The notes beneath the pieces are model-generated. The model was not told the DNA's origin and ran no database searches. It saw only the letters and a program-made list of their open reading frames with translations. From Microbacterium wangchenii (GTDB lineage: Bacteria > Actinomycetota > Actinomycetes > Actinomycetales > Microbacteriaceae): 64,000 nt of DNA. The stretch spans positions 2,852,001 to 2,916,000 of the forward strand of contig NZ_CP038266.1 of the NCBI RefSeq assembly GCF_004564355.1. The letters are read 5' to 3'. The position numbers were made by a program, and so were the translations under genes. The first letter of the stretch is position 1. The number at the start of each line of letters is the position of its first letter. Below, one piece after another: positions 15,823 through 24,433 of this stretch.

Positions 15823-16836
15823 ATGGACCTCGCCTACCTCTGGTTCTGGATCGTCGGGTTCCTGTTCGTCGGGTACTTCGTCCTGGACGGGTTCGACTTC
15901 GGCGTGGGGATGTCGCTGCCCTTCCTGGGCAAGGACGACATCTCGCGCCGCCAGATCATCAACACGATCGGCCCCGTGTGGGACCTCAACGAGACGTGGG
16001 TCATCGTCGCCGGGGCGTGCCTGTTCGCCGCGTTCCCCGAGTGGTACGCGACGCTGTTCAGCGGGTTCTACCTGCCGCTGCTGGTGATCCTGCTGGCCCT
16101 CATCGCCCGCGGCGTCTCGTTCGAGTACCGGCATCAGCGCGACTCGCTGCGGTGGAAGCGCAACTTCGACCGCATGATCATCGTCGGATCGGCCCTGCCG
16201 GCGTTCCTGTGGGGCGTCGCGGTGGCCAACATCGTCCAGGGCGTGCCCATCGACGCCGACTTCGAGTTCACCGGCACGGTGCTGACGCTGCTCAACCCCT
16301 ATGGGCTGCTGGGCGGGCTCACGACGCTCCTGCTGTTCTTCGTGCACGGCGTGTACTTCGTCGCGCTGAAGACCGACGGGAAGGTCCACGCCGACGCGCG
16401 GCGCCTGGCCACCAAGGCGGGGGTGCTCGCGGTCGCCGTGGCGGCGGTGTTCGTGGCGTGGACGGTGTTCGCGCACTTCTCCCTCCCCGTGCTCGCCCTC
16501 GGTGCGGTCGCCGCGGTCCTGCTGATCTCCTCGGTCCTCGCGAACCTGCGCGACCGCGAGGGATGGGCGTTCGGGTTCGGCGCGGCCACCATCCTGACCG
16601 CCGTGCTGATGCTCTGGTTCGCACTCTTCCCCAACGTCATGCCCTCCTCCACCGACCCGGCCTTCAGCCTCACGATCGAGAACGCCTCGAGCACCGACTA
16701 CACCCTCACGATCATGAGCTGGGCCGCGCTGATCTTCCTCCCGCTCGTGCTGGCCTACCAGGGGTGGACGTACTGGGTCTTCCGCAAGCGCGTCACCCGC
16801 GATCGCATCGAGAAGGCCGCGCAGCTCGCGCACTGA
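15823..16836 (+). CDS. cydB: cytochrome bd quinol oxidase subunit II
   Basis: 337 residues with about eight transmembrane helices. It pairs with CydA. The characteristic N-terminus FVGYFVLDGFDFGVGM and the loop GPVWDLNETWVIVAGACLFAAFPEWYA, typical of CydB, are visible. TAGGAG, which includes the stop codon of cydA, forms the ribosome-binding site for the ATG at 15823, so translation is tightly linked to cydA. A 52-bp gap separates it from cydD. Confidence 0.95.
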   Translation: MDLAYLWFWIVGFLFVGYFVLDGFDFGVGMSLPFLGKDDISRRQIINTIGPVWDLNETWVIVAGACLFAAFPEWYATLFSGFYLPLLVILLALIARGVSFEYRHQRDSLRWKRNFDRMIIVGSALPAFLWGVAVANIVQGVPIDADFEFTGTVLTLLNPYGLLGGLTTLLLFFVHGVYFVALKTDGKVHADARRLATKAGVLAVAVAAVFVAWTVFAHFSLPVLALGAVAAVLLISSVLANLRDREGWAFGFGAATILTAVLMLWFALFPNVMPSSTDPAFSLTIENASSTDYTLTIMSWAALIFLPLVLAYQGWTYWVFRKRVTRDRIEKAAQLAH

Positions 16837-16888
16837 CCCCGTGACCGACCGGTCCGTGCGCGAGCTGCGCGGTGAGAGGATCGAGGGG

Positions 16889-18589
16889 ATGAGCGCCACC
16901 ACCGGGACGCAGCGCCGGCGTGGTCCGGTCGACCCGCGGCTGCTCACCTATGCCCGGGCCTCCCGCGGTTTCCTCGCCGTGAGCGCGGCTCTCGTCCTGG
17001 CCCAGACCGGAGTGATCGTCGGCTTCGCGTGGACGCTCACCTCCGCCCTCGTGGGGGCGATCGAGGGGACGCCGGTGGCCGAGCTCCTGCCGCTGCTGGG
17101 CGCGGCGGCCGGCCTGGTGCTGGTGCGCGCCATCCTCGTCCTGGCCTCCGAGCGGGTGAGCGCGCGCGGCGGCGCGGCCGCGTCGCTGCAGCTGCGTCAG
17201 GCCCTCATCAACGCGGTCGGCCGCCTCGGCCCCGGCTGGCTCGGCTCCCGCAACGCCGCCGCGCTGGCCGTCACCGCCGGGCACGGACTGGAGGCGCTGG
17301 ACGCCTACTTCGGCCGGTACCTGCCGCAGCTGGTCGCCACCGCACTCACGACCCCCCTCCTCATCGGCGCGATCGCACTGGCCGATCCGCTGTCCGGGCT
17401 CACGGTCATCCTGACCATCCCGCTCATCCCCCTCTTCATGGTGCTCATCGGCCTGGCCACGCGCGCCGTGCAGCGCCGTCAGTACGACACGCTGGGCCGC
17501 CTCGCCGCCCGGTTCGCCGACACCGTCGAAGGTCTCGGCACGCTCAAGGCCTTCGGTCGCGACCGCCGCGCTGCAGACGGGATCGAGGAGGTCACGCGCC
17601 GGTACAAGCGCGAGACGATGGCGGTGCTGCGGGTGTCGTTCCTCTCCGGCTTCGCGCTGGAGTTCCTCGCGTCCATCTCCGTCGCCATCGTCGCCGTGAC
17701 GATCGGGTTCCGCCTGCTGGCGGGCGACATGGAGCTGCTGGTGGGTCTGTTCGTGCTGCTGCTGGCGCCCGAGGCGTACCTGCCGCTGCGACAGGTGGGC
17801 GTGCAGTTCCACGCCGCCTCCGAGGGCGTGGCCGCGACCGACGAGATCTTCGGGGTGCTCGACGCCGCCGCATCCGCCCCCGCTCCCGCGGCACGGCCTG
17901 CCGGCGGATCGCGGATCCGCACGCGCGGGCTCGCGGTGCGCCGAGGCGAGCGGATGCTGACACCGGTGGACCTCGCGATCGACCCGGGCCGCGTCACGTG
18001 GCTGCGCGGGGCCAGCGGCGCCGGCAAATCCAGCGTCGTCGCGGCGCTCCTGGGATTCACGCCGTACGAGGGCGAGATCCTCGTGGACGACGCGGTCCGC
18101 GCCGACGCGCGGGACTGCATCGCATGGGCCGGACAGCGGGCGGGCCTCGTCTCCGGCACGGTCGCCGCGAACGTCGGGCTCGGAGCGGACGACGTCGACG
18201 CCGCGCTCGTGCGCGCGTGCCTCGCCGACGCGCAGGCCGCCGACATCGACCCGGGCCTCCTCCTGGGTGCGGGCGGGTCGGGGCTGTCGGGCGGCCAGGC
18301 CCAGCGCGTCGCGGTCGCCCGTGCCCTGTACCGCCTGCGCTCGGGCGACGCCCGCGTCCTCGTCCTGGACGAGCCCTCCAGCGCCCTGGACGCCGGCACC
18401 GAGGCGGCGCTGTGGCGCAGCATCCGCGGTATCGCCGACGAGGGCGCCGGGGTGCTCCTGGTGTCGCACCGCGCCTCGGCCGCCTCGATCGCCGACGACG
18501 TCGTGACCCTTGCCGCTCCGCAGGACGCGGCGGGCGCGGGCATCGTGGCGGACGATCCCCGCGAGACCACCGACGGAGGCCGGTCGTGA
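16889..18589 (+). CDS. cydD: thiol reductant ABC exporter subunit CydD
   Basis: 566 residues, a fused membrane plus ATPase half-transporter. With CydC it exports cysteine/glutathione-type reductants needed to assemble cytochrome bd. Six helices occupy residues ~25-315; the ATPase domain has Walker A GASGAGKSS (~375), signature LSGGQAQR and Walker B VLVLDEPSSALD. I chose ATG 16889 because GAGAGGA lies 8 nt upstream; a GTG 16 codons earlier is possible. The stop overlaps the GTG of cydC (GTGA). Confidence 0.93.
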   Translation: MSATTGTQRRRGPVDPRLLTYARASRGFLAVSAALVLAQTGVIVGFAWTLTSALVGAIEGTPVAELLPLLGAAAGLVLVRAILVLASERVSARGGAAASLQLRQALINAVGRLGPGWLGSRNAAALAVTAGHGLEALDAYFGRYLPQLVATALTTPLLIGAIALADPLSGLTVILTIPLIPLFMVLIGLATRAVQRRQYDTLGRLAARFADTVEGLGTLKAFGRDRRAADGIEEVTRRYKRETMAVLRVSFLSGFALEFLASISVAIVAVTIGFRLLAGDMELLVGLFVLLLAPEAYLPLRQVGVQFHAASEGVAATDEIFGVLDAAASAPAPAARPAGGSRIRTRGLAVRRGERMLTPVDLAIDPGRVTWLRGASGAGKSSVVAALLGFTPYEGEILVDDAVRADARDCIAWAGQRAGLVSGTVAANVGLGADDVDAALVRACLADAQAADIDPGLLLGAGGSGLSGGQAQRVAVARALYRLRSGDARVLVLDEPSSALDAGTEAALWRSIRGIADEGAGVLLVSHRASAASIADDVVTLAAPQDAAGAGIVADDPRETTDGGRS

Positions 18590-20265
18590 ACGGGCGGGTG
18601 CGCAGCATCCTGCGGGCCGCGCAGCCCTCGCCGCGCCGGTTCGCCCCGGCGGTGCTCGCCGGGGTGGGCACCGCCGTGAGCGCCATCGCACTGCTGGCAG
18701 CCAGCGCGTGGCTCATCGCGCGCGCCGCCGAGCAGCCGCTCGTGCTGTACCTGTCGGCGGCCGTCGTCGCGGTGCGGGCGTTCGCGCTGGGTCGCGGCGT
18801 GTTCCGCTACCTCGAGCGCCTCGCCGGCCACGACGCGGCCCTCGGCCGGCTCGCCACGGTGCGCGCGGGCCTCGTGCGCGACATCGTCCCCCTCTCCCCC
18901 GACGGCCTCGGCCGCGCGCGCCGCGGGGAGATGCTCTCCAGCCTCGTCGACGACGTCGAGGAGTTGCAGAACCTGCCGCTGCGCGTCGTCCAGCCCCTCG
19001 CCGTCGCCGTGCTTGTGTCGCTGGCGAGCGTCGTCTTCGTCGCGTTCGTGTCGTGGCCCGCGGCCCTCACGCTGCTGCTGTGCCTGGCCGTCGCGTTCGC
19101 CCTCGCCGTGGGCCTGGGCTGGGCAGCCGGTGCCCGCGCCGAGCGGGCGATCGCGCCCCTGCGCGCCGCCGTGGCCGACGACGTCTTCGACCTGCTCGTC
19201 TCCCTCGACGTCCTGACGGCCTTCGGTGGGCTCGACGCCGCGCGCGCCCGCGTGCGAACCGCCGACGAGCGCCTGCGGCGCGCGGTCGTCCGGCGCGGCG
19301 TCGCGCAGGGCGCCACCTCCGCCGCGGTGTCGCTGCTGGCCGGTCTCGCCTCGCTCCTCGCGCTCGTGGTGGCCGCCCCCGGGGTCGCCGACGGGACGCT
19401 GAGCGGGCCGGGCCTTGCCGTGGTCGTGCTGCTGCCGATGGCCGTGTTCGAAGTGTTCGGCCCCGTCCCCCTGGCGCTGGCGTCGTGGCGGCAGGTGCGC
19501 GGCGCGGCCGAGCGCATCGCCGAGACGGTGCCCGACCGCATCCCCGAGGGCCTCCCGCACGACGAGCCGGCGCCCACGGGTGCGGCGCCGGCCCTCGGCG
19601 ACGGCCTCGTGCTGCGGGACGTCCGCGCGCACTGGCCCGCGCGCTCGGATGCCGACGCCGACGCCGGCCGGCTCGTCGACGTCTCGCTGCGGGTCGGCGC
19701 CGGCGAGCGCGTGCTCGTGACCGGCCCCAGCGGCGCGGGCAAGACGACCCTCGCGCACGTCCTCGTGCGCTTCCTCGACTACGCCGGGTCGTACACCGTG
19801 GGCGGCGTGGAGGCGCGCGAGCTCTCCGGCGACGACCTCCGACGCACCGTGGGGCTGTGCGAGCAGACGCCGTACCTCTTCGACGAGTCCGTGCGCCAGA
19901 ACCTCCTGTTCGCCCGCGACACCGCGACCGACGCCGACCTCCTCGCGGTCCTGGAGCGCGTGGGGCTGGGGGCGTGGGTGGCCGAACGCGGCGGGCTGGA
20001 CGCGCGCGTGGGCGACCGCGGCGCGCTCGTCTCCGGCGGCCAGGCGCAGCGCCTCGCCCTCGCGCGCGCCCTGCTGCGCGGTTTCCCCGTGCTCGTGCTG
20101 GACGAGCCGACCGCCGGCGTCGACCCCGCCGCATCCGACGCCCTGCTGCGCGACCTGCTCGGGGCGGTCCGTCCGGATCAGGCGGTCGTGCTCATCTCGC
20201 ACATCGACGTGCCACCCGACCTCATCGACCGTTCCGTGCGTCTGGAGTCCGGCCGCCTGGCCTGA
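18586..20265 (+). CDS. cydC: thiol reductant ABC exporter subunit CydC
   Basis: 559 residues, second half of the CydDC exporter. The start RSILRAAQPSPRRFAPAVLAGVGTAVSAIALLAASAWLI is typical of CydC, and the membrane domain runs to residue ~310. The ATPase carries Walker A GPSGAGKTT, signature SGGQAQR and Walker B VLVLDEPTAGVD. GGAGG lies 7 nt before the GTG start, which overlaps the cydD stop. Heterodimer formation with CydD is the family norm. A complex hairpin follows the gene at 20293-20328. Confidence 0.93.
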   Translation: MNGRVRSILRAAQPSPRRFAPAVLAGVGTAVSAIALLAASAWLIARAAEQPLVLYLSAAVVAVRAFALGRGVFRYLERLAGHDAALGRLATVRAGLVRDIVPLSPDGLGRARRGEMLSSLVDDVEELQNLPLRVVQPLAVAVLVSLASVVFVAFVSWPAALTLLLCLAVAFALAVGLGWAAGARAERAIAPLRAAVADDVFDLLVSLDVLTAFGGLDAARARVRTADERLRRAVVRRGVAQGATSAAVSLLAGLASLLALVVAAPGVADGTLSGPGLAVVVLLPMAVFEVFGPVPLALASWRQVRGAAERIAETVPDRIPEGLPHDEPAPTGAAPALGDGLVLRDVRAHWPARSDADADAGRLVDVSLRVGAGERVLVTGPSGAGKTTLAHVLVRFLDYAGSYTVGGVEARELSGDDLRRTVGLCEQTPYLFDESVRQNLLFARDTATDADLLAVLERVGLGAWVAERGGLDARVGDRGALVSGGQAQRLALARALLRGFPVLVLDEPTAGVDPAASDALLRDLLGAVRPDQAVVLISHIDVPPDLIDRSVRLESGRLA

Positions 20266-20273
20266 CCCGCCCC

Positions 20274-20336
20274 CGCCGAAAGTGCATCACCTCGGCGAAT
20301 CCGCACCGGATCCGGTGCACTCTCGCCGGGAGGATG
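20274..20336. repeat. nested repeat/hairpin element after cydC
   Basis: Three related ~16-bp words built on CGGCGAnnnnGCAC occur in tandem: two direct copies (about 20275-20289 and 20294-20307) and one inverted copy (about 20313-20330). The outer arms CGGCGA (20293-20298) and TCGCCG (20323-20328) enclose a perfect 16-bp palindrome, GCACCGGATCCGGTGC, at 20303-20318. It may end cydABDC transcription or be a dispersed intergenic repeat; no second copy was seen in the window. Confidence 0.55.
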
Positions 20337-20456
20337 CCGCCACAACATCGCCGCCGGGTTCCGGCTCCCGCATCGCCGAGCACAGCACCGCGGCGATGGT
20401 GCTCGGGGAGAAGCTCAGCACCATCGACCTGGTCGCCTACTTCGGTCTTGGAAGAA

Positions 20457-20481
20457 CGCCCGCCGACTGAGTCGGCGGGCG
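20457..20481. terminator. hairpin CGCCCGCCGA / TCGGCGGGCG
   Basis: Ten-bp perfect stem with the 5-nt loop CTGAG, followed by ATTCCGT on the plus strand. It could stop transcription leaving cydC or, from the other side, the small membrane protein operon. Between cydC and this hairpin (20266-20456) I see no convincing gene, only the repeat element. Confidence 0.6.
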
Positions 20482-20494
20482 ATTCCGTGTATGG

Positions 20495-20731
20495 CTACCG
20501 TTGTAGCGACGAGCGTGGGGCGGTGGACGCTTCCCGCTTCTGCTTGTCAGTGCCGTGCCAGATGTACGCGATGACGCCGAGCACCGCAGCCGGTGCGATG
20601 GCGCACAAGCCCATGAACCCCAGCCCTGCTCCGAACCCGTCGTTGGCGAACACGGGACCCGCGGCCGTCCCGATGACCAGAATGGTGACGGTGGCAGCGA
20701 TCAACAGTCGGTTGCGATGCTTGAGGGTCAT
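20495..20731 (-). CDS. small hypothetical membrane protein
   Basis: 78 residues with two hydrophobic helices (residues ~8-28 and ~36-58) and a short charged tail. GGAGGTGG, embedded in the last codons of the upstream secreted-protein gene, is its ribosome-binding site, and only three bases separate the two genes, so they form an operon. The base composition is somewhat less GC-rich than the surroundings. Not recognised. Confidence 0.65.
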   Translation of the reverse strand: MTLKHRNRLLIAATVTILVIGTAAGPVFANDGFGAGLGFMGLCAIAPAAVLGVIAYIWHGTDKQKREASTAPRSSLQR

Positions 20732-20734
20732 GTC

Positions 20735-21351
20735 TTATCCACCTCCGGGGTGAGAGACCGGTCGGCAGACTACCTGGGTGTAGTTCGGCCCGGTGGGCCC
20801 GTCGGTGAAGTACACCCACAGCTCGTCGTTGCTGGGGCAGAACCCGTTGCCGGCGATGTACTCGTTGGCGACGGAGACGGCCAGTCCGGCTGCAGCCCCA
20901 ACGATGGGGTTGAGCGCGGTGATGGCGATGACGAGCGCACCGGTGGCGCCGGTCTTGATGGCGCGCTGGTCGGTGTTGTTGAAGGAATGTACGTCCCCTC
21001 GCTGTCACCACCGACCGCCAGGTTCGGGGTCACCGTTCCCGGTGCCGTCGGCTCCGGCGGCACAGCCAGGGCGAAGTCGCCCTCGGGGAAGTGGTACAGG
21101 TTCGAGGTGCCGGACTCGGTCTGAATCACCTCGAACGGGATACCCGCGGCTTGGAAGTCCGCGTGCGCTTGACGGGCCTGCTCCGCGGTGATCGTGGGAG
21201 CTTCCTGCTCCACGACGGCCGGTGCTGGTTCCGCCGCCGAAGCCGGCGCCGGGGCCCACAGGAACGGTGCGGTCAGGGCTGCGGCTGCTGTCGCGACCGC
21301 CAGCGCCAGCCGGGGCCGGCGTACTCGTGATCTTCCTGCTGATTCGTGCAT
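20735..21351 (-). pseudogene. secreted hypothetical protein, frameshifted
   Basis: The first ~118 codons give a signal peptide (RPRLALAVATAAAALTAPFLW...ASA) and a plausible mature protein, then at the C4 run 20995-20998 (G4 on the coding strand) the frame turns into a Ser/Pro/Thr-rich low-complexity reading. The third frame continues sensibly to TAA 20735-20737: SFNNTDQRAIKTGATGALVI, a hydrophobic segment, and a Cys-containing end (GFCPSNDELWVYFTDGPTG). Adding one G joins both parts into ~205 residues. GAGG 8 nt before the ATG supports the start. It may be a true pseudogene, a phase-variable gene or an assembly error. Function unknown. Confidence 0.7.
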
Positions 21352-21499
21352 GGTGCTTACCTCGCTCTCATCAGTCAGTGCGTCACGAGCGCCACGTTGC
21401 TCCCGTCAGGGGAGCATCGACGGTCGGGGCTGGACCGCGGATGGGGAGATGGACCCAGTGATCCAGGTGATGGCGCTCATGTTTCATGGGCATGCGCGG

Positions 21500-21859
21500 T
21501 CAGGGTCGGGGCAGTGACCCGATCTCGGTTCCATCCCGGTCGAACAGGACGAGCCGGTCGCCCTGCACCTTCGCAGATCCTGCCGCGCCCAGCCAGGCTT
21601 CCTCCTGCCCGGCGCACGCCATCAGGGTCATCGCGACGTCGTCGAATGTCACGGTGTCGGGGCTCTCGGCGCGCCAGTGCCCGCCGAGGGAGTTGCACCC
21701 GTCGTTGCCGAACAGCTGCCCGTCGCTGGCGAGTTCGAGGTAGGGGCCGGAGTCGGAGGCGCTCCCCCACCGCCCGGTCGCTGCGGCCGGCTCCTGGGAG
21801 CATGCGGCCAGCGCGAGGACGCCGGCGACGGCGAGCGCGAAGGCGATGCGGCGGAACAT
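21500..21859 (-). CDS. META-domain lipoprotein
   Basis: 119 residues. A lipoprotein signal with lipobox LAAC (Cys near residue 20) is followed by a short linker and a META/HslJ-like domain: GRWGS...YLELASDGQLFGNDGCNSLGGHW...VTFDDVAMTLMAC. META proteins are small beta-rich envelope proteins linked to heat or antibiotic tolerance, but their mechanism is unknown. There is no ribosome-binding site before ATG 21859; TACGTT exactly 6 nt upstream suggests a leaderless mRNA. The 148 bp between this gene and 21352 hold nothing I can name. Confidence 0.8.
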   Translation of the reverse strand: MFRRIAFALAVAGVLALAACSQEPAAATGRWGSASDSGPYLELASDGQLFGNDGCNSLGGHWRAESPDTVTFDDVAMTLMACAGQEEAWLGAAGSAKVQGDRLVLFDRDGTEIGSLPRP

Positions 21860-21865
21860 GGGGCG

Positions 21866-21871
21866 AACGTA
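21866..21871 (-). promoter_or_regulatory. leaderless -10 box of the META lipoprotein
   Basis: TACGTT, spacer CGCCCC, ATG at 21859. Confidence 0.5.
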
Positions 21872-21987
21872 GCAGGGGTTCTCACCGACGGGAAGCTCGG
21901 TGCCGTCCTCGTCCAGGGGGAGCAGCTGGCCTCCGTCCCAGCCGAGCTGAACGAGGTCGGGCTGGCAGTTCTCGTCACTTTCGCGGA

Positions 21988-22590
21988 TCAGGGGGCGGGC
22001 AGAGTGCGGGCGAAGGCCTGGTCGCCCTCGGGTGAGGGCAGCTCGGTGAATCCGAGCCGGCGGTAGAACGCGACGGCGCCGGTGTTGGCGGCCGACGCCA
22101 CGAGGTGCACGCCCGGCACCCCCGCGTCCGTCAGCGCCCCCATGAGCGTGTCGATGAGGCGCCGCCCCCAGCCCTGCCCCTGCGCCTCGGGCAGCAGGTC
22201 GATGTGCAGGTGGGCGGGGTGGGTGTCGGCGAAGGGTGCGACGTCGGTGCCGCGCGCGCTCGCATAGCGGATGAGGCCGTCCTGGCGCGTCCGCACCTCG
22301 GCCGGCGCCGGCCAGCGCCCGGCGAAACGCGGCCACCACTGCTCGCGGAACCAGCTCTCGAACGCGCGTGTGTCGGGGGCGCCCACGACGTAGCCGACGA
22401 CGCGGCCCTCGGATTCGACGACGAACGCGAACTCGGGGTGACGGGCGACGTACGGCAGCACGAAGATCGCCGCCCACAGGTCGTCGTCCTCGAGCACGCC
22501 GGTCGCGTCGCCGCCGGCGTCGGCGGTGCGCAGGCACACCTGCGCCAGAGCGGCCTCGTCGCCGGCGCGGAATCTGCGGATGCCGCTCAC
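21988..22590 (-). CDS. GNAT-family N-acetyltransferase
   Basis: 200 residues. The GNAT core is visible: FAFVVESEGRVVGYVVG (strand beta3-beta4), LHIDLLPEAQGQGWGRRLIDTLM, where QGQGWG is the acetyl-CoA pyrophosphate loop, and the final FYRRLGFTELP. It transfers an acetyl group to an unidentified amine. Its GTG start at 22590 overlaps the modC stop (GTGA), making it the last gene of the molybdate transport operon; a role in molybdenum metabolism is not known for this family, so read-through co-expression is equally likely. Confidence 0.87.
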   Translation of the reverse strand: MSGIRRFRAGDEAALAQVCLRTADAGGDATGVLEDDDLWAAIFVLPYVARHPEFAFVVESEGRVVGYVVGAPDTRAFESWFREQWWPRFAGRWPAPAEVRTRQDGLIRYASARGTDVAPFADTHPAHLHIDLLPEAQGQGWGRRLIDTLMGALTDAGVPGVHLVASAANTGAVAFYRRLGFTELPSPEGDQAFARTLPAP

Positions 22591-23660
22591 GCGCCGAGCC
22601 TAGCCGGGCCGGCGTCCGCAGGGAGGAAACGGACGTCGGCGGGGTCCAGCGACATCGGCACGGATGCCCCGGGGCGAAGGCCGGCCGCCGCTGCAGCGTC
22701 GACGTCGGCGACGCACCATCCGGCGTGCACGCGCACCCCGGCGGGGGTGGGCTCCAGTCGCTCGACGCGGGCGGTCCAGCCGCCGGGAGCCGCGGCGCCG
22801 CCCACCCGCACCGCCGCGGGCCGGAAGACCGCCGCGAGCGCACGACCGTCGGCCGACGCGAGCCGGCGGGATGCCGCATCCGCCGCCGTCAGCCGCACGC
22901 CCTCGCGTGCCCACGCGCCCCGGTCGGCGACCCCCTCCACGCGGTTGAGCCCGGCGATGGCGGCGACGAACGGCGTCGCCGGGTGGCTCAGCACGTCGGC
23001 CACCGCCCCCGCCTGCCGCACCCGGCCGGCTTCGATGACGACCAGCCGGTCGGCCAGGGCCGCGGCATCCACGGCGTCGTGCGTGACGGCGACGACCGTC
23101 GTCCGCGCCAGCTGCTCGGCGAGCATCGCGCGGATGTCGGCCGCGGTCACGGCGTCCAGCGCGACGAGCGGTTCGTCCAGGAGCACTGCGCGCGGCGAGG
23201 CGGCGAGGGCGCGCGCCACCGCGACCCGCTGCTGCTGTCCGCCGGACAGGTGGGCCGGGCGCCGGTCGCCGACATCGGCCAGGCCCACCCGCGCCAGCCA
23301 CACATCGGCCTGCGCGCGGGCGGCGGCGCGGGCCATCCCGCCCGCCCTCGGCCCGAAGGCGACGTTCTCGCGCGCGGACAGGTGCGGGAACAGCCGCGGA
23401 TCCTGTCCGAGGAGCACGACCCCGCGATGCATCGGGGCGAGGCGGATGCGGGGGTCCGCGGTCCGCTCGACGACCTGTCCGCCGACGACGACCTGCCCCT
23501 CCGTCAGCGGGACGAGCCCGGCGAGGGCTCCCAGCAGCGTGGACTTGCCGGCGCCACTGGGCCCCATGACCGCGAGGGTCTCGCCCTCCGCCACGTCGAT
23601 CCCGACCTCGAGGCTGAGCTCCGGCCGGTGCACCACGACGTGCGCGGACAGGCCGCTCAC
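22587..23660 (-). CDS. modC: molybdate ABC transporter ATP-binding protein
   Basis: 357 residues. ATPase energising ModB. Walker A GPSGAGKST (~residue 35), Q-loop, signature LSGGQQQR, Walker B VLLDEPLVALD and the His loop VTHDAVDA are all present. The C-terminal ~100 residues (VRVGGAAAPGGWTARVERLEPTPAGVRVHAG) fit the TOBE/Mop oxyanion-binding domain of ModC. Both ends overlap neighbours by GTGA: modB upstream and the GNAT gene downstream. It could also carry tungstate. Confidence 0.9.
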   Translation of the reverse strand: MSGLSAHVVVHRPELSLEVGIDVAEGETLAVMGPSGAGKSTLLGALAGLVPLTEGQVVVGGQVVERTADPRIRLAPMHRGVVLLGQDPRLFPHLSARENVAFGPRAGGMARAAARAQADVWLARVGLADVGDRRPAHLSGGQQQRVAVARALAASPRAVLLDEPLVALDAVTAADIRAMLAEQLARTTVVAVTHDAVDAAALADRLVVIEAGRVRQAGAVADVLSHPATPFVAAIAGLNRVEGVADRGAWAREGVRLTAADAASRRLASADGRALAAVFRPAAVRVGGAAAPGGWTARVERLEPTPAGVRVHAGWCVADVDAAAAAGLRPGASVPMSLDPADVRFLPADAGPARLGA

Positions 23661-24433
23661 CGGGCGGCCCCGGGCCGCCAGCCGCGCACCAGCAGCAGCA
23701 CCGCGATGGCGGTGACAAGGAGCAGCAGCGAGAGCGCGACGGCCGTCCCCTGCGATACGCCGGCACCGTTGAAGGCCGTGTAGATCGCCAGCGGCATGGT
23801 CTGCGTGATGCCGGGGGCGTTGCCGGCGAACAGGGCGGTGGCCCCGAATTCCCCGACGGCCCGCGCGAAGCACAGGACGACGCCCGCCACGATTCCCGGC
23901 CCCGCCAGCGGCAGGGTCACCCGCCGCAGGATCGTCCACCGTCCGGCCCCCAGCGCCGCCGCCGTGCGCTCGAACTCCACGCCCGCGGTGCGCAGCGCAC
24001 CCTCGGCCGCCAGGACGAGGAAGGGCAGCGCGACGAAGGCCTGCGCGAGCACGACGGCGGTGGTGGTGAAGGGCAGACCGAGCCCGCCGAGCCATCCGCT
24101 GCGGCCGAACAGGTAGAGCAGGGCGACGCCGCCGACCATGGGCGGCAGCACGAGCGGCACCGTCACGACCGCTCGCAGCACCGCGGCGGTGCGCCGGCTC
24201 GAGCGCGCGATCAGGAGCGCGAGCGGCACGCCGGCGGCGATGCACAGCGCGGTCGCGGCCAGGCCCGTCTGCAGCGACAGGGCGAGAGCCGACAGCGCCG
24301 CCGGGGAGGTGACGTCGATCCACAGCGTGTCCCACTGCACGCGCGCGACGAGCGCGACGAGGGGAAGGAGGAGGAACACCAGCCCGGCGGAGGCGGGCAC
24401 CACCAGCCACCGAGGGACGTAGCCGCCGCTCAC
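23657..24433 (-). CDS. modB: molybdate ABC transporter permease
   Basis: 258 residues with five to six helices and the EAA-loop typical of BPD permeases: AAALGAGRWTILRRVTLPLAGPGIVAG. The stretch FARAVGEFGATALFAGN is characteristic of ModB/CysT-type permeases. The GTG start at 24433 overlaps the modA stop. It forms the membrane pore for molybdate with ModC. Confidence 0.92.
   Translation of the reverse strand: MSGGYVPRWLVVPASAGLVFLLLPLVALVARVQWDTLWIDVTSPAALSALALSLQTGLAATALCIAAGVPLALLIARSSRRTAAVLRAVVTVPLVLPPMVGGVALLYLFGRSGWLGGLGLPFTTTAVVLAQAFVALPFLVLAAEGALRTAGVEFERTAAALGAGRWTILRRVTLPLAGPGIVAGVVLCFARAVGEFGATALFAGNAPGITQTMPLAIYTAFNGAGVSQGTAVALSLLLLVTAIAVLLLVRGWRPGAAR

Noticed and set aside
20282..20470. 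62-codon plus-strand frame ending inside the 20457-20481 hairpin
   Set aside because: It starts within the repeat element, has no ribosome-binding site and no family; at most a remnant.
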